Origin: Sphingomonas echinoides ATCC 14820
GTDB taxonomy: Bacteria; Pseudomonadota; Alphaproteobacteria; Sphingomonadales; Sphingomonadaceae
Length of the DNA stretch: 46,524 nucleotides
Direction: 5' to 3'
NCBI RefSeq assembly: GCF_000241465.1
Contig: NZ_JH584235.1
Span: forward strand, 3,012,498 to 3,059,021
Made by a program: the position numbers and the translations under genes. This document shows positions 8,730-17,620 of the stretch, one piece after another (position 1 is the stretch's first letter; each line of letters starts with the position of its first letter). The notes beneath the pieces were generated by a model. That model searched no databases and was not told the DNA's origin. It worked only from the letters and a program-made list of their open reading frames with translations.

Positions 8730-11048
8730 TCAGGCCGAATGGCCGAAAGAGGGGGGACGATCGGCGCGCGCCGCACCGAAATTGGGGTTGGGCGTGGCCG
8801 ACATGGTAAAGCGCAGCGTGCCGCCGCTGCTGAGCGTGCGGTGGTCGATCCAGCTCTTCGTCCAGGGCTGGCCGTTCCACGAAACTGCCGTGACATACGG
8901 CGTGTCGGCGCGATTGCCGGGGGCCTCGATCGTCAGCGTGCGGCCGGTGCCGACGCGCACCGTTGCGCGTTCGAACAAAGGCGAGCCGAACACATAGGCC
9001 GCCTCGACCGGATCGACCGGATAGAAGCCGAGCGCGGAAAAGACGAACCACGCGCTCATCTGGCCGCAATCGTCATTGCCGATGATGCCATCGGGCGCGT
9101 TGCGGTACATTTCGGTGCACAGCCGCCGCACCATCGCCTGCGTTTTCCACGGCTGGCCGACATAGGCATAGAGATAGGCGGCGTGCTGGTCGGGTTCGTT
9201 GCCGTGCGCATATTGGCCGACCAGCCCGGAAATGTCGGGCGGGGCGTTGTCGGGCAGCGTCGAGGGGGCGGAGAAGAACGCATCGAGCTTCGCCGCGAAC
9301 GCGGCATCGCCGCCGACATGCGCGATCCGGCCATAAATGTCGTGCTGGTTGAGGAAGGTCGCCTGCCAGCCATTGGCCTCGGTATAATCGCGCCACCACG
9401 GCTTTGGCATATGGCCGAGCTGGACCGGATCATAGGGTGTCCACCATGTGCCATCGGCGAAGCGCGGGCGGGCGAAGCCGGTGTCGCGGTCGATAACGTT
9501 GCGCCAATGGCCCGATCGCTTGAGCAGCCGGTCGGCATCTGCGCTGGCCCCGGCGGCACGGGCGAGGTGTGACGAGGCCCAATCGTCATAGGCATATTCC
9601 TGCGTGCGGCTGACGCTTTCGAACACTTGGTCGGCCGGGACATAGCCGAGCTTGTCATAGGCTTCGCGGGCCAGGCTATTGTCCTGTTCGGGGGCCTTGA
9701 AATCGAAGCTGCGCTTGGCGATGGCGGGCCAGGCGGCGGCATAATCGGCAGGAATGCCCTTGGCTTGCGCCTCGGCCAGCGGGACGACGCCGTGCCAGCC
9801 GATCATCGTGCCGGTTTCCTTGCCCTGCAGCGGCCACACCAAAGGACCGTAAGGCGATTGCTGGGTTTGGCGGATCAGATCGTCGATCAGGCTCTTGGTG
9901 CGCGCAGGCGCGATCAGCGTCAGCAGCGGGTGCAGCGCGCGATAGGTGTCCCACAGCGAATAGGTGCTGTAGGCGGCGCCGCCCGGCGGCACGGTGTGGA
10001 TTTGCCCGTCCAGCCCGACATAGCGGCCATCGACATCCGAGAAGAGCGTGGGGGCAAGCTGCGCGTGATAGAGCGCCGAGGCCATGATCGTGCGCTGGTC
10101 GGCGCTGCCGCCTTCGACTTGCACCACGCCGAGCGCCTCCGCCCAACGCTGGCGGGCGGCGCGAAGCGTGCGGTCGAAATCCCAATGCGGGGCTTCTGCG
10201 GCAAGGTTGGCGCGCGCGCCCGCGACATCGACCCCCGAGATGCCACAGCGCAGCAGGATCGGCGCGGCACCTGCGTCGTTCCAGTGCAGCGCCATTTTCA
10301 GGCGCTTGCCGGAGACGTGCGTGGTGCCCGCGGGTTGCTCGGCATCGCCATCGCCATAGAAGGTGACGCGATCGGGCCGCCGCGAGCATTGCAGCGCGAA
10401 GTGGATGCGCCGCCCCTTGGCCCAGCGGAACACGCGGCGGCTGCCGGTGATGGTGCCATCAGTGTCGATCGCCAGGCTGGCTTCATCGACCAGCGGAGCA
10501 TGGTCCGAGGTGTCGAGGATGAGGTGCGACAGGTCGATCAGCACATGGCCCGGCCCTTTCGGGTAGCTGTAGCGGTGCCAGCCGGTGCGATCGGTCGTGG
10601 TCAGTTCGGCGTGCACGCCCGATTCGAGCGTGACGCGGTAGGAGCCGGGCTCGGCGATCTCGTTGGAATAGCGCTGGCGATAGCCGGCATCGGGATTGTC
10701 GAGCGGCCCCGGTGTCAGCGTGACCGGCCCGGTGGTCGGCACGACCAGCACGTCGAGCATGTCGCCGATCCCGGTGCCCGACAGATGCGTGTGGCTGAAG
10801 CCCATGATCGAGCCGTCGCCATGGTGATAGCCCGAACAGGTCGCCCAGCGCTCGACATCGGTATCGGGACCGAGCTGGACCATGCCGAAGGGAAGCGATG
10901 GCCCCGGATAGGTATGGCCGTCGCCACCGGTGCCGACGAACAGATTGGGGGCGGCCGCAGGGGCGCGGGCGTCGAGCCGCCATGGCAGCGCGCTGGCGAA
11001 CAATGCGAGGGTGGAGCTGCTGAGCAGGGTACGGCGGTCGATGGTCAC
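8730..11048 (-). CDS. GH92 family alpha-mannosidase
   Basis: A 772-residue calcium-dependent exo-alpha-mannosidase of family GH92, typically acting on alpha-1,2 or alpha-1,3 mannose of N-glycans. Signatures are LFVGTGGDGHTYPGPSLPFG near the N-terminus, GFSHTHLSGTG, a central WDTYRALHPLL, GNEPDQHAAYLYAY, and the C-terminal GNDDCGQMSAWFVFSALGFY. The N-terminus IDRRTLLSSSTLALFASALP is a Tat-type signal. The start is GTG 11048, whose GTGA overlaps the stop of the GH125 gene, with GGAAGG upstream. An in-frame extension to 11132 inside the GH125 gene is rejected because it precedes the signal peptide. Confidence 0.94.
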   Translation of the reverse strand: MTIDRRTLLSSSTLALFASALPWRLDARAPAAAPNLFVGTGGDGHTYPGPSLPFGMVQLGPDTDVERWATCSGYHHGDGSIMGFSHTHLSGTGIGDMLDVLVVPTTGPVTLTPGPLDNPDAGYRQRYSNEIAEPGSYRVTLESGVHAELTTTDRTGWHRYSYPKGPGHVLIDLSHLILDTSDHAPLVDEASLAIDTDGTITGSRRVFRWAKGRRIHFALQCSRRPDRVTFYGDGDAEQPAGTTHVSGKRLKMALHWNDAGAAPILLRCGISGVDVAGARANLAAEAPHWDFDRTLRAARQRWAEALGVVQVEGGSADQRTIMASALYHAQLAPTLFSDVDGRYVGLDGQIHTVPPGGAAYSTYSLWDTYRALHPLLTLIAPARTKSLIDDLIRQTQQSPYGPLVWPLQGKETGTMIGWHGVVPLAEAQAKGIPADYAAAWPAIAKRSFDFKAPEQDNSLAREAYDKLGYVPADQVFESVSRTQEYAYDDWASSHLARAAGASADADRLLKRSGHWRNVIDRDTGFARPRFADGTWWTPYDPVQLGHMPKPWWRDYTEANGWQATFLNQHDIYGRIAHVGGDAAFAAKLDAFFSAPSTLPDNAPPDISGLVGQYAHGNEPDQHAAYLYAYVGQPWKTQAMVRRLCTEMYRNAPDGIIGNDDCGQMSAWFVFSALGFYPVDPVEAAYVFGSPLFERATVRVGTGRTLTIEAPGNRADTPYVTAVSWNGQPWTKSWIDHRTLSSGGTLRFTMSATPNPNFGAARADRPPSFGHSA

Positions 11049-12475
11049 AGGGTACCTTCCAGCAAAGCGGGGCGGGTATTGGCGAGGCGGACGATCAGTT
11101 CGCCGAACAGGCCGTTGGCCCAGGCGAACCAAGGGCGGGTGAATTTACGGGCGTCGTCCTGATCGAAGGTTTCGTGGATGAAGCCGGTATCGGCATCGGT
11201 CTCGCGCAGCGTCTTGAGACAGGCGCGGATCACGGCGGGGTCGTCGCTCGACAACGCGCGCACGATCAGCGACATCGGCCAGATCTGGCGCAATCCGGCA
11301 TGCGGGCCGCCAATGCCTTCGCCGGCTTTTCCCTTGAAGAAATAGGGGTTGTCCGGCCCCCAGGCGGCGGCCTGGGTGCGTTGCCACAGCGGATCGCTCT
11401 GGGCGACGCAGCCGAGATAGGCGAGGCCGGAGAGCGAGGGGACGTTGGCATCGTCCATGAAAATCGCATTGCCGAAGCCGTCGACCTCATAGGCCCAGAC
11501 CTCGCGCCCATCGCGCAGCCGCATCCGGCCATGCTCGAGCAGCGCTTGCTCGACCTCGGCGGCGAGCGCGGTGGCGTCCTGCGCCAAGGCTGCGTCGCCG
11601 CGCGCCCCTTGCGCCACCACCGCCAGCTCGCGCAAAGCGCTGACCGCGAACAGGTTGGCGGGGATGAGGTACGGATAGAGGCAGGCATCGTCCGAGGGGC
11701 GGAAGCCGCAATGGATCAGCCCGACGGGACGCGACGGATTGCCATAGCCGTCGAGCGGCTGGGTTTCGGTATTGCGATCGGATTCGCGCAGGAAGCGGTA
11801 AGGGCCGGGTCCGTCCTTGCGCTGCTGTTCGCGGAAGGTGGCGATGCTGAGCCGCGCCGCCGCCGCCCAGCGCGCGTCGAAGGGGGCGGGGTCGCGCGTC
11901 GTCTGCCAATAATCGTGCGCGAGCCGCATCGGATAGCAGAGCGAGTCGATCTCCCATTTGCGTTCGGCGACGCCGGGTTTCATCTCGGTCTTGTCGTCCT
12001 TCGCCCAGCCGAGATTGGTCCGGGCCGACGGATCTTGCATGAAGGCGTTGGCATAAGGGTCGATCAGGATCGAGCGCGCCTGCCGCGCGATCAACCCGTG
12101 GAACAGCGTGCGCAACGCGGGATCGTCGCGCACGAGATGGAGATAGGGTGCGAGCTGCGCCGAGGAATCACGCAGCCACAGGCAGGGGATGTCGCCGGTG
12201 ATGACGAACGCATCGGGTGCGCCATCGACCGTGCTCATCCTGACCGTGGTGTCGAGCGTGTTGGGATAGCAATTGGCGAACATCCAGCGCAGCTTGGGGT
12301 CGCCGATCTTGGCCGAGACGTGCACGATTTCGCGCTCGACCGCGCGACTGGTGAATAGCCGCTCCGTGACGGGCGGGCGCTTGCTGGCGAGCGGTGCGGC
12401 GGCGAGTGCGGGGGAGGCGACGAGCGCGGCCCCCGCCGCACCGCCGAGGAGGGTTTCACGCCTGGTCAGGATCAT
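11045..12475 (-). CDS. GH125 exo-alpha-1,6-mannosidase
   Basis: A 476-residue member of GH125 (formerly DUF1237), inverting exo-alpha-1,6-mannosidases that trim the alpha-1,6 arm of N-glycans. Seen are ITGDIPCLWLRDSSAQLAPY (about residues 92-111), YPMRLAHDYW, FRPSDDACLYPYLIPANLFA, FGNAIFMDDANVPSL and GGPHAGLRQIWPMSLI. Residues 1-27 (TRRETLLGGAAGAAL...ALA) form a Tat-type signal. ATG 12475 overlaps the stop of the upstream GH3 reading frame (ATGA), and the gene overlaps GH92 by 4 bases, so the three are probably translationally coupled. Confidence 0.93.
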   Translation of the reverse strand: MILTRRETLLGGAAGAALVASPALAAAPLASKRPPVTERLFTSRAVEREIVHVSAKIGDPKLRWMFANCYPNTLDTTVRMSTVDGAPDAFVITGDIPCLWLRDSSAQLAPYLHLVRDDPALRTLFHGLIARQARSILIDPYANAFMQDPSARTNLGWAKDDKTEMKPGVAERKWEIDSLCYPMRLAHDYWQTTRDPAPFDARWAAAARLSIATFREQQRKDGPGPYRFLRESDRNTETQPLDGYGNPSRPVGLIHCGFRPSDDACLYPYLIPANLFAVSALRELAVVAQGARGDAALAQDATALAAEVEQALLEHGRMRLRDGREVWAYEVDGFGNAIFMDDANVPSLSGLAYLGCVAQSDPLWQRTQAAAWGPDNPYFFKGKAGEGIGGPHAGLRQIWPMSLIVRALSSDDPAVIRACLKTLRETDADTGFIHETFDQDDARKFTRPWFAWANGLFGELIVRLANTRPALLEGTL

Positions 12476-15020
12476 TTGGGCAATTCCTGGCGGCTACCGG
12501 TAATCGTCAGGTCGATCCAGCTACCGGGCGCGCTGCCCGGCTGGCCGCCACCTACGAACAGGCGGTAAGCGCCGGGCTCGACCGCGCGCGTACCGTCGCG
12601 CGCGACCAGGCTGAGGCTGCGCGGATCGAGCGTGAAGGTGGCATCGCCCGCCTTGCCGCGCGCAATCGCCAGCCGTTTGAAGCCGACCAACTGGCGCTGG
12701 AGCACCGGGGTGGTGAAGCCGGCCCCCTTGGTGGCCGGCGGGACGAGATAGGCCTGCACCACCTCTTCGCCGTCGCGCGCGCCGACATTGGCGACGCGCA
12801 CGCGCACCGTTGCGCTTTGCCCGGCGGCGACGCTGATCGCGCTGGTCGGGGCGGTATAAGCGAAGCGCGTGTAGCTGAGGCCATGGCCGAAACCCCACAC
12901 GGGCGTGCCGGTGAAGTAGCGATAGGTGCGCTCCTTCATGCCGTAATCTACAAAGGCGGGTAGGTCGGTGGTGTGGGCGTAGAAGGTGACGGGCAAGCGG
13001 CCCGAGGGGTTGTTGCGCCCGGCCAGCGTCTCGGCGATCGCAGTGCCGCCGGATTCGCCGGGATACCAGGCAGCGAGGATCGCGTCGGCATCGTTCGGAT
13101 CTAGCGCGACGGCGCTGCCGCTGGTCAGCACCAGCACCAGCGGCTTGCCGGTCGCCTTGAGCGCGGCGATCAGGCGTTGCTGGGCGTGCGGCAGCGCGAT
13201 GTCGGTGCGGTCACCGCCGACGAAGCCGGGCACGCTGACCGACAGCGCTTCACCCTCCAGATCGGGCGAGAGGCCGACCGAGACGACCACCACGTCGGCG
13301 GCCTTGGCGGCGGCCACGGCCTCGGCGATCAGCGGCTCGGCGGGGGCAGCCACAACAGCCGCACGCCTTCATCGTCGCTGACATGGTCGAGTTCCAGCTT
13401 GAACGGCACGGCGCGGCCGTCGCTGTCGAACGCGACCTCGATCCGGCCCTTCTGGATTTCGCCGGTCGCGACTTGCTTGCCGTCGATCCACAGCCGCGCG
13501 GCATCGTGCGTCTTGCAATATTTCCAGCAAGCGGGTGCGTCGATGACGAGGCGGTAGGCACCGGGGCCGGGCGGGACCAGCTCGCCGGTCCAACGTGCGC
13601 TCCACTGCGGGCCGAGGCCGGGGGCGGGGACGGCGCGGTTGAGGTCATGGTCGATATGGCGCTCGCGCCGGGTGATGACGGGTTCCCCTCCGAGGCGGGG
13701 TGCTGCGAAATATTCGGCCTGGAGGCCGGGCGCGCCGTTCCAGCGCAAGGCGGTTTCGGGAACAAGCACCGCCGCACCATCGGCGAGCAGCGAGCCTTGC
13801 GCATAAAGGACGTTTTCCGCCCCGAATTGCTGGCGCAGGCCCTCGAGCGGAGTCACCGGCGCGATGGCGGTGCCGTGATAATTGCCCTGCAATACGCCGA
13901 TATCATCGGCATCGGCGCCGATCAGTGCGATGCGCGTGCCGGTCTTCAGCGGCAGCCGGTCGCCCTCATTCTTGAGCAGCACGATGGCCTTGCGCGCCGC
14001 CTCCAGCGCGACGGCGTGGTGTTCGGGCGTGCCGATGTCCCTGGGCGAAATGCGAGCCCAGGGGCTGGTCGCACCATAAGCGATGCCGAGTGCCTTGCGC
14101 GCGGCCATTGCGCGGCCGAACGCGGTGTCGATGTCCTGACTGGTGACCAGGCCGCGCTGGAGCGCTTCGGGCAGCGCCGCATAGGTGGTGCCGCAATTGA
14201 GATCGGTCCCGCCCTTGAGCGAGGCCGCCGCCGCCCCCGCAGCATCCAGCCGGTAATGGTGGAACAAATGGACATTGGCGACGGCGTCGCAATCGGAGAC
14301 GGTGAAACCGGTAAAGCCCCAGTCGTGGCGCAGCCGATCGACCATCAACGGCGCATTGGCGCAGGCGGGGACGCCGTGGATGGCGTTATAGGCGCACATT
14401 AGCGACTGCGCCTTGCCCTCGGTCACCGCCAGACGGAAGGCGGGGAGGTAGGTCGCTTCCAGATCCTGCGGCGAGGGGTCGACATCGAAGCCGTCGCGTC
14501 CCGCTTCGGGGCCGCTATGCACCACGAAATGCTTGGGCGTGGCGATGACCTTGGGGTGCTTCGGGTCTGGCCCCTGCAGGCCGGTGATGAAGGCGACACC
14601 GAGATGGCCGGTGAGATAGGGATCCTCGCCATAGGTCTCTTGCCCGCGGCCCCAGCGCGGATCACGGAAGATGTTGATGTTGGGCGACCAGATCGTCAGC
14701 CCTTGATAGATCTTGCGATCGGCCGCGACCGGTTGCGCGTTGAACTTGGCGCGCGCTTCGGTTGCGACGACCTCGCCGATGCGGTTGAGCAACGGCGCGT
14801 CCCACGTCGCGGCCATGCCGATCGCCTGCGGGAACACGGTGGCATAGCCGTTGCGCGCGAGACCGTGCAGACCTTCATTCCACCAGTCATACGCCGGCAG
14901 CCCGGCGGCGGGATCGGCGGGCGCGCTGCTTTGCAGCTGGGCCGCCTTTTGCGCAGTGGTCAGCGTTTCGGGGGCGGGAGCGACTTGCGCGGCCTCGGCG
15001 GCGAGCAACATCCAGATCAT
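12472..15020 (-). pseudogene. GH3 glycosidase with PA14 insert, split by a frameshift
   Basis: Two overlapping frames together make one GH3 enzyme. 15020-13329 encodes 563 residues: the GH3 N-terminal barrel (LPAYDWWNEGLHGLARNG, nucleophile region GFTVSDCDAV), the start of the GH3 C-domain and a PA14 domain ending VRLLWLPP. 13353-12472 continues in another frame with AEPLIAEAVAAAKAADVVVV, the rest of the GH3 C-domain and a fibronectin-III-like tail. The switch falls at a run of five G on the plus strand (13342-13346). One extra base would restore an 849-residue protein. The architecture resembles GH3 beta-xylosidases and beta-glucosidases, and core beta-1,2-xylose of plant N-glycans is a plausible target (inference). 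Whether this is true loss, a sequencing indel or recoding is open. ATG 15020 overlaps the beta-mannosidase stop. The signal peptide is short and unconvincing. Confidence 0.85.
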
Positions 15021-17620
15021 CGACGGGATCCCAGCGAACGGAGGGTGAGGGCGGCGGCGAGCGCCGTGGGCGACGCCGTGGACGTCACGGTGATGGTGCG
15101 GCTTTCGCCCGGCAACAGATCGAAGCCGTCATCGGAGGGATGCGCGCCGATCTGGCCGAAATCGAGCATCACCGCGCGGGCGAGCGCCGTGCTGTGGATG
15201 GTGACGCTCTTGCCACTCCACGTCGCGGTCAGGCCGGGATCGGGATAGTGCATCGTCTTGGGCACGCCGCGCTCGATGATGGCGCGGCTGACCACGGCAT
15301 CGCCGACCAGCAATTCGGCGACAGCGTAGCTGGACGCCGGGTCTGTCCCGCCGAACAGCGTCGCATCGTCGAGCTTGGCGACATCCGTGGCGGACAAAGC
15401 GGGCATGCTTGCCGCCGCGCCCTGTTCGCCAAGCGGCTTGCCCGCCATGTCGAAGGCGCGGACGCGCCAGCGCGCTGCGATCGGCGTGGTTGCATCCGAC
15501 ACCAGCACGATGCGCGTTGCCGCGTCCTTATGTTCGGCGACGATCACTTGCGGTGCGAAGAAACGGCGCGCGGCATAATGCAGCAGCTTCCAGCGGCCGT
15601 CATAATCGATGCTGGACCAGGAGATGGACGGCCATACGTCGTTCAACTGCCAATAGAGCGACCCCATCGTCACCGGGCGGCACGAACGGTGGTGGAGGGC
15701 GGCGAGGCTGATCGCCTCGGCCTGGTTGACCTGGCTGAGATAGACGAAGTCGGCAATGTCCTTGGGCTCGCCCAGCCGGTCGCGAATATACATCAACAGG
15801 CGTTCATTGCCTTCCCCGGCAAGGAACTTCTGATGCGCCTTCAGCACCGCGCTGTCGGGCGTGAGCGGGCCGTTACCGGCAAAGGCGCGCACCGTTGCCA
15901 TGGCGGGCATCGCCTGAAAGCCATATTCGGACATGAAGCGCGGGCATGCATCGAGATAGCGCTCGACCGGCTTGGAGCCCGACCACACATCCCAGAAATG
16001 GCGGTCGCCCGCCGCATCGGTATCGACCGGGCCTTCATAATCGGTCGAGGGCGAGCCCGGCCAATAGGGCGTACCGGGCGAGCGCGTCAGCACCGCATCG
16101 CGCAGCACGCGATCGAACAGCACCGCCATGCCAGCGCCGATGCGTTCCTGCTCATCGGCACCGACCGCCTTTTTGAAGGCCTTGCGGTCACCCCAATTCT
16201 CCCAGCCCGACAGCACTTCATTGCCGCCCGACCACAGAACGATCGAGGGATGGTTGCCGAGCCGCTCGACCTGTTCCTCCGCCTCGATCCGCACATTCTC
16301 GCGATAGGCGGCATCGGGCGGGGTGACCGCGCCGCCGAACATAAAGTCCTGCCACACCATCAGGCCCATTTCGTCGGCTTGATCGTAAAAAGCATCGTCG
16401 AGATAATAGCCGCCGCCCCAGATACGCAGCATGTTCATATTGGCGTCGCGCGCGGCGGTGAGCAGCGGGCGCAGCGATGCTGGGGTGACGCGCGCCGGGA
16501 AGCTGTCGAACGGGATGACGTTCGCGCCCTTGGCGAAGATCGGGATGCCGTTGACGCGAAAGCCGATCGCGCCGCCGCCACGGATCAGTTCGACCGTGCG
16601 CAGGCCGATGCGGCGCTCGGCAGTGTCGGTCGCTTCGCCATTCTGATTGAGCGTCGCCGTGACGCGATAGAGCGGCTGCGTGCCATAGCCGACTGGCTGC
16701 CAGCGCTGCGGGTTGGCGACGGTGATCGGCACAGACACGGCGTTGGTGCCGGCGGCGAGTGTCACCTGCTGCACGACCTGCTGCTGCGATCCGTCGGGCG
16801 CGGTCAGCGTGAGGCGGACGTTGGCGACAGTCTCGCGATCGGCCTGGATGACGGCCTTGGCCGACAGGCGCGCCTCGCGATCGTTGAGCGCATCCTGATC
16901 GATGCGCAGCGTGTCGATCCGCGCACTGTCCCACGCCTCCAGCCGCACCGGACGCCACGGACCGACGTTGAGGATACGCGGACCCCAATCCCAGCCATAA
17001 TGGTATTTGGGCTTGCGGATATAAGGCGAGGTCTGGCGGCCCTTGGGTTCGTCGCCATAAGCGGAATCATATTCACCGGGCAGCGACGCCTTTTGTGCCA
17101 GCACCATCGGTTGCAGCGTTTTGATCGGCGCGGCGAAGGTGATGAGGATCTCGTTCGCGCCCGCTTTGAGCAGCGGCTTGGCCGCGATCCGCCAGCGGCG
17201 GTGGGCATTGTCGGCGGTAAGCGCGAGCTGCCCGTTGATCGTCACGGTGGCGAAGGTGTCGAGCCCGTCGAACACCAGATCGAGATGATCGCGCGCGAGC
17301 ATCGCCGGGGTCACCTGCAAAGTGCGGCGATAGTGCCAGTCGGTGCGCCCGACCCACTGGATCGCGGCTTCGTTGGTGGCAAGGAACGGATCGGGCACGC
17401 GGTGGCGCGCGATCAGATCCTGCTGGATGCTGCCCGGGACATGCGCCGGGAACCAGCGCGTCTGTTCCTTATGCGCGAGGGTGGCAGCGCTGTCCGACGG
17501 CGCGATCCGCGCCTGCCAGCCATCGTCGAGGCTGACCGTGGTGCGCGGTGCGGCGGCAAGCGGCGCTGCCGCGCCCACGAGCAGGGCGGCGAGGATCGCG
17601 CGGCGCAGCGTCCTACGCAT
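15017..17620 (-). CDS. GH2 beta-mannosidase
   Basis: An 867-residue exported beta-mannosidase, which would cleave the Man-beta-1,4-GlcNAc bond at the N-glycan core. A Sec signal (RRAILAALLVGAAAPLAAA) is followed by the GH2 sugar-binding domain (WFPAHVPGSIQQDL, WVGRTDWHYRRTL), the KYHYGWDWGPRI motif typical of beta-mannosidases, and a TIM barrel. The acid/base Glu is in WSGGNEVLSGWENWG and the nucleophile Glu in FMSEYGFQAMPA. The start is ATG 17620, which shares one base with the GH20 stop (TAATG). The in-frame extension to 17695 is rejected because it lies before the signal peptide. Confidence 0.94.
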   Translation of the reverse strand: MRRTLRRAILAALLVGAAAPLAAAPRTTVSLDDGWQARIAPSDSAATLAHKEQTRWFPAHVPGSIQQDLIARHRVPDPFLATNEAAIQWVGRTDWHYRRTLQVTPAMLARDHLDLVFDGLDTFATVTINGQLALTADNAHRRWRIAAKPLLKAGANEILITFAAPIKTLQPMVLAQKASLPGEYDSAYGDEPKGRQTSPYIRKPKYHYGWDWGPRILNVGPWRPVRLEAWDSARIDTLRIDQDALNDREARLSAKAVIQADRETVANVRLTLTAPDGSQQQVVQQVTLAAGTNAVSVPITVANPQRWQPVGYGTQPLYRVTATLNQNGEATDTAERRIGLRTVELIRGGGAIGFRVNGIPIFAKGANVIPFDSFPARVTPASLRPLLTAARDANMNMLRIWGGGYYLDDAFYDQADEMGLMVWQDFMFGGAVTPPDAAYRENVRIEAEEQVERLGNHPSIVLWSGGNEVLSGWENWGDRKAFKKAVGADEQERIGAGMAVLFDRVLRDAVLTRSPGTPYWPGSPSTDYEGPVDTDAAGDRHFWDVWSGSKPVERYLDACPRFMSEYGFQAMPAMATVRAFAGNGPLTPDSAVLKAHQKFLAGEGNERLLMYIRDRLGEPKDIADFVYLSQVNQAEAISLAALHHRSCRPVTMGSLYWQLNDVWPSISWSSIDYDGRWKLLHYAARRFFAPQVIVAEHKDAATRIVLVSDATTPIAARWRVRAFDMAGKPLGEQGAAASMPALSATDVAKLDDATLFGGTDPASSYAVAELLVGDAVVSRAIIERGVPKTMHYPDPGLTATWSGKSVTIHSTALARAVMLDFGQIGAHPSDDGFDLLPGESRTITVTSTASPTALAAALTLRSLGSRR

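Noticed and set aside
13329..13353. Programmed ribosomal frameshifting in the GH3 gene
   Set aside because: The junction has a C5 run but no standard slippery heptamer, and GH3 enzymes are not known for recoding; a simple indel is the more economical reading.
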